64,000 nucleotides of DNA from Streptomyces lanatus (GTDB lineage: Bacteria; Actinomycetota; Actinomycetes; Streptomycetales; Streptomycetaceae): assembly GCF_014655715.1 (NCBI RefSeq), contig NZ_BNBM01000023.1, positions 62,001-126,000 of the forward strand. Reading direction: 5' to 3'. A program made the position numbers and the translations under genes. Position 1 is the first letter of the stretch; each line of letters opens with the position of its first letter. Of this stretch, positions 63,913 through 64,000 are shown in pieces. Below the pieces are notes generated by a model. The model searched no databases, was not told where the DNA came from, and saw only the letters and a program-made list of their open reading frames with translations.

Positions 63913-64000
63913 GTGCAGCGGCGCAAGAACCCTCCGCTCCCGCGCACCGACATCAGCGTCACCGACGAGGCGGCCGTGAGGCGGGCGGTGAAAGCGGCCG
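63913..64000 (+). CDS. Start of an MHS-type major facilitator transporter (cut by window edge)
   Basis: From GTG 63913 the frame reads VQRRKNPPLPRTDISVTDEA and AVRRAVKAA at the window end. This matches the cytoplasmic N-terminus of actinobacterial MHS-family (ProP-like) solute/proton symporters, which continue with a GNAMEWFDFG membrane segment. Only about 29 residues are visible, so the call rests on the VTDEAAVxRAVKAA motif. Confidence 0.45.
   Translation, partial: MQRRKNPPLPRTDISVTDEAAVRRAVKAA

Overview
The window is high-GC DNA with GTG starts, Tat signals and insertion sequences typical of Streptomyces or a close relative. No rRNA, tRNA, CRISPR array or replication gene is visible. The density of insertion-sequence remnants, broken genes and accessory catabolic genes suggests a chromosome arm or a large linear plasmid (inference).

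Region by region. 1-7 kb: an intact SDR, then a graveyard of gene ends (alcohol dehydrogenase, LuxR helix-turn-helix, ISL3 and IS630 transposases), a nucleotidyltransferase, an AraC regulator, a secreted peptidoglycan-binding protein and a lysine-rich winged-helix protein. 7-10 kb: a decayed imuB-dnaE2 mutagenic polymerase cassette. 10-17 kb: an aromatic meta-cleavage cluster (extradiol dioxygenase and C-C hydrolase intact, 4-hydroxy-2-oxovalerate aldolase broken) with IclR, azoreductase, a broken SDR and MarR. 17-22 kb: a complete IS5-type element, an S41 peptidase, a DHFR-like reductase and a Doc/Fic-like toxin-antitoxin pair. 22-26 kb: an accessory NAD-dependent DNA ligase, a second extradiol dioxygenase with a disturbed start, and a cupin.

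27-34 kb: two overlapping tyrosine recombinases laid out like TnpA-TnpB of Tn554, followed by a TetR-controlled aldo-keto reductase/DUF998/NAD-epimerase operon. A related 14-bp motif occurs left of the recombinases, right after them and again at 34.35 kb, so the TetR operon may be cargo. 34.7-39.8 kb: the most notable locus, a caspase-like peptidase gene (one frameshift between the His and Cys motifs) and a 1021-residue TPR-CHAT protein whose CHAT domain stops before its catalytic residues. It looks like a decayed two-protease conflict system. 40-44 kb: a Tat-targeted amidohydrolase and two nested IS5-family elements, both using -1 frameshifting.

44-64 kb: an NmrA-type oxidoreductase, a large secreted BNR protein, a methyltransferase and then a glycan-utilisation region: GH29 fucosidase, GH43 arabinosidase, sialidase-fold exo-glycosidase, GH2 glycosidase, a sugar ABC transporter (binding protein and two permeases) and a LacI regulator. 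An identical 17-bp palindromic sequence lies in front of the sialidase-fold gene and between the transporter and lacI, so the LacI protein probably controls both. The window ends inside the start of an MHS-type transporter.
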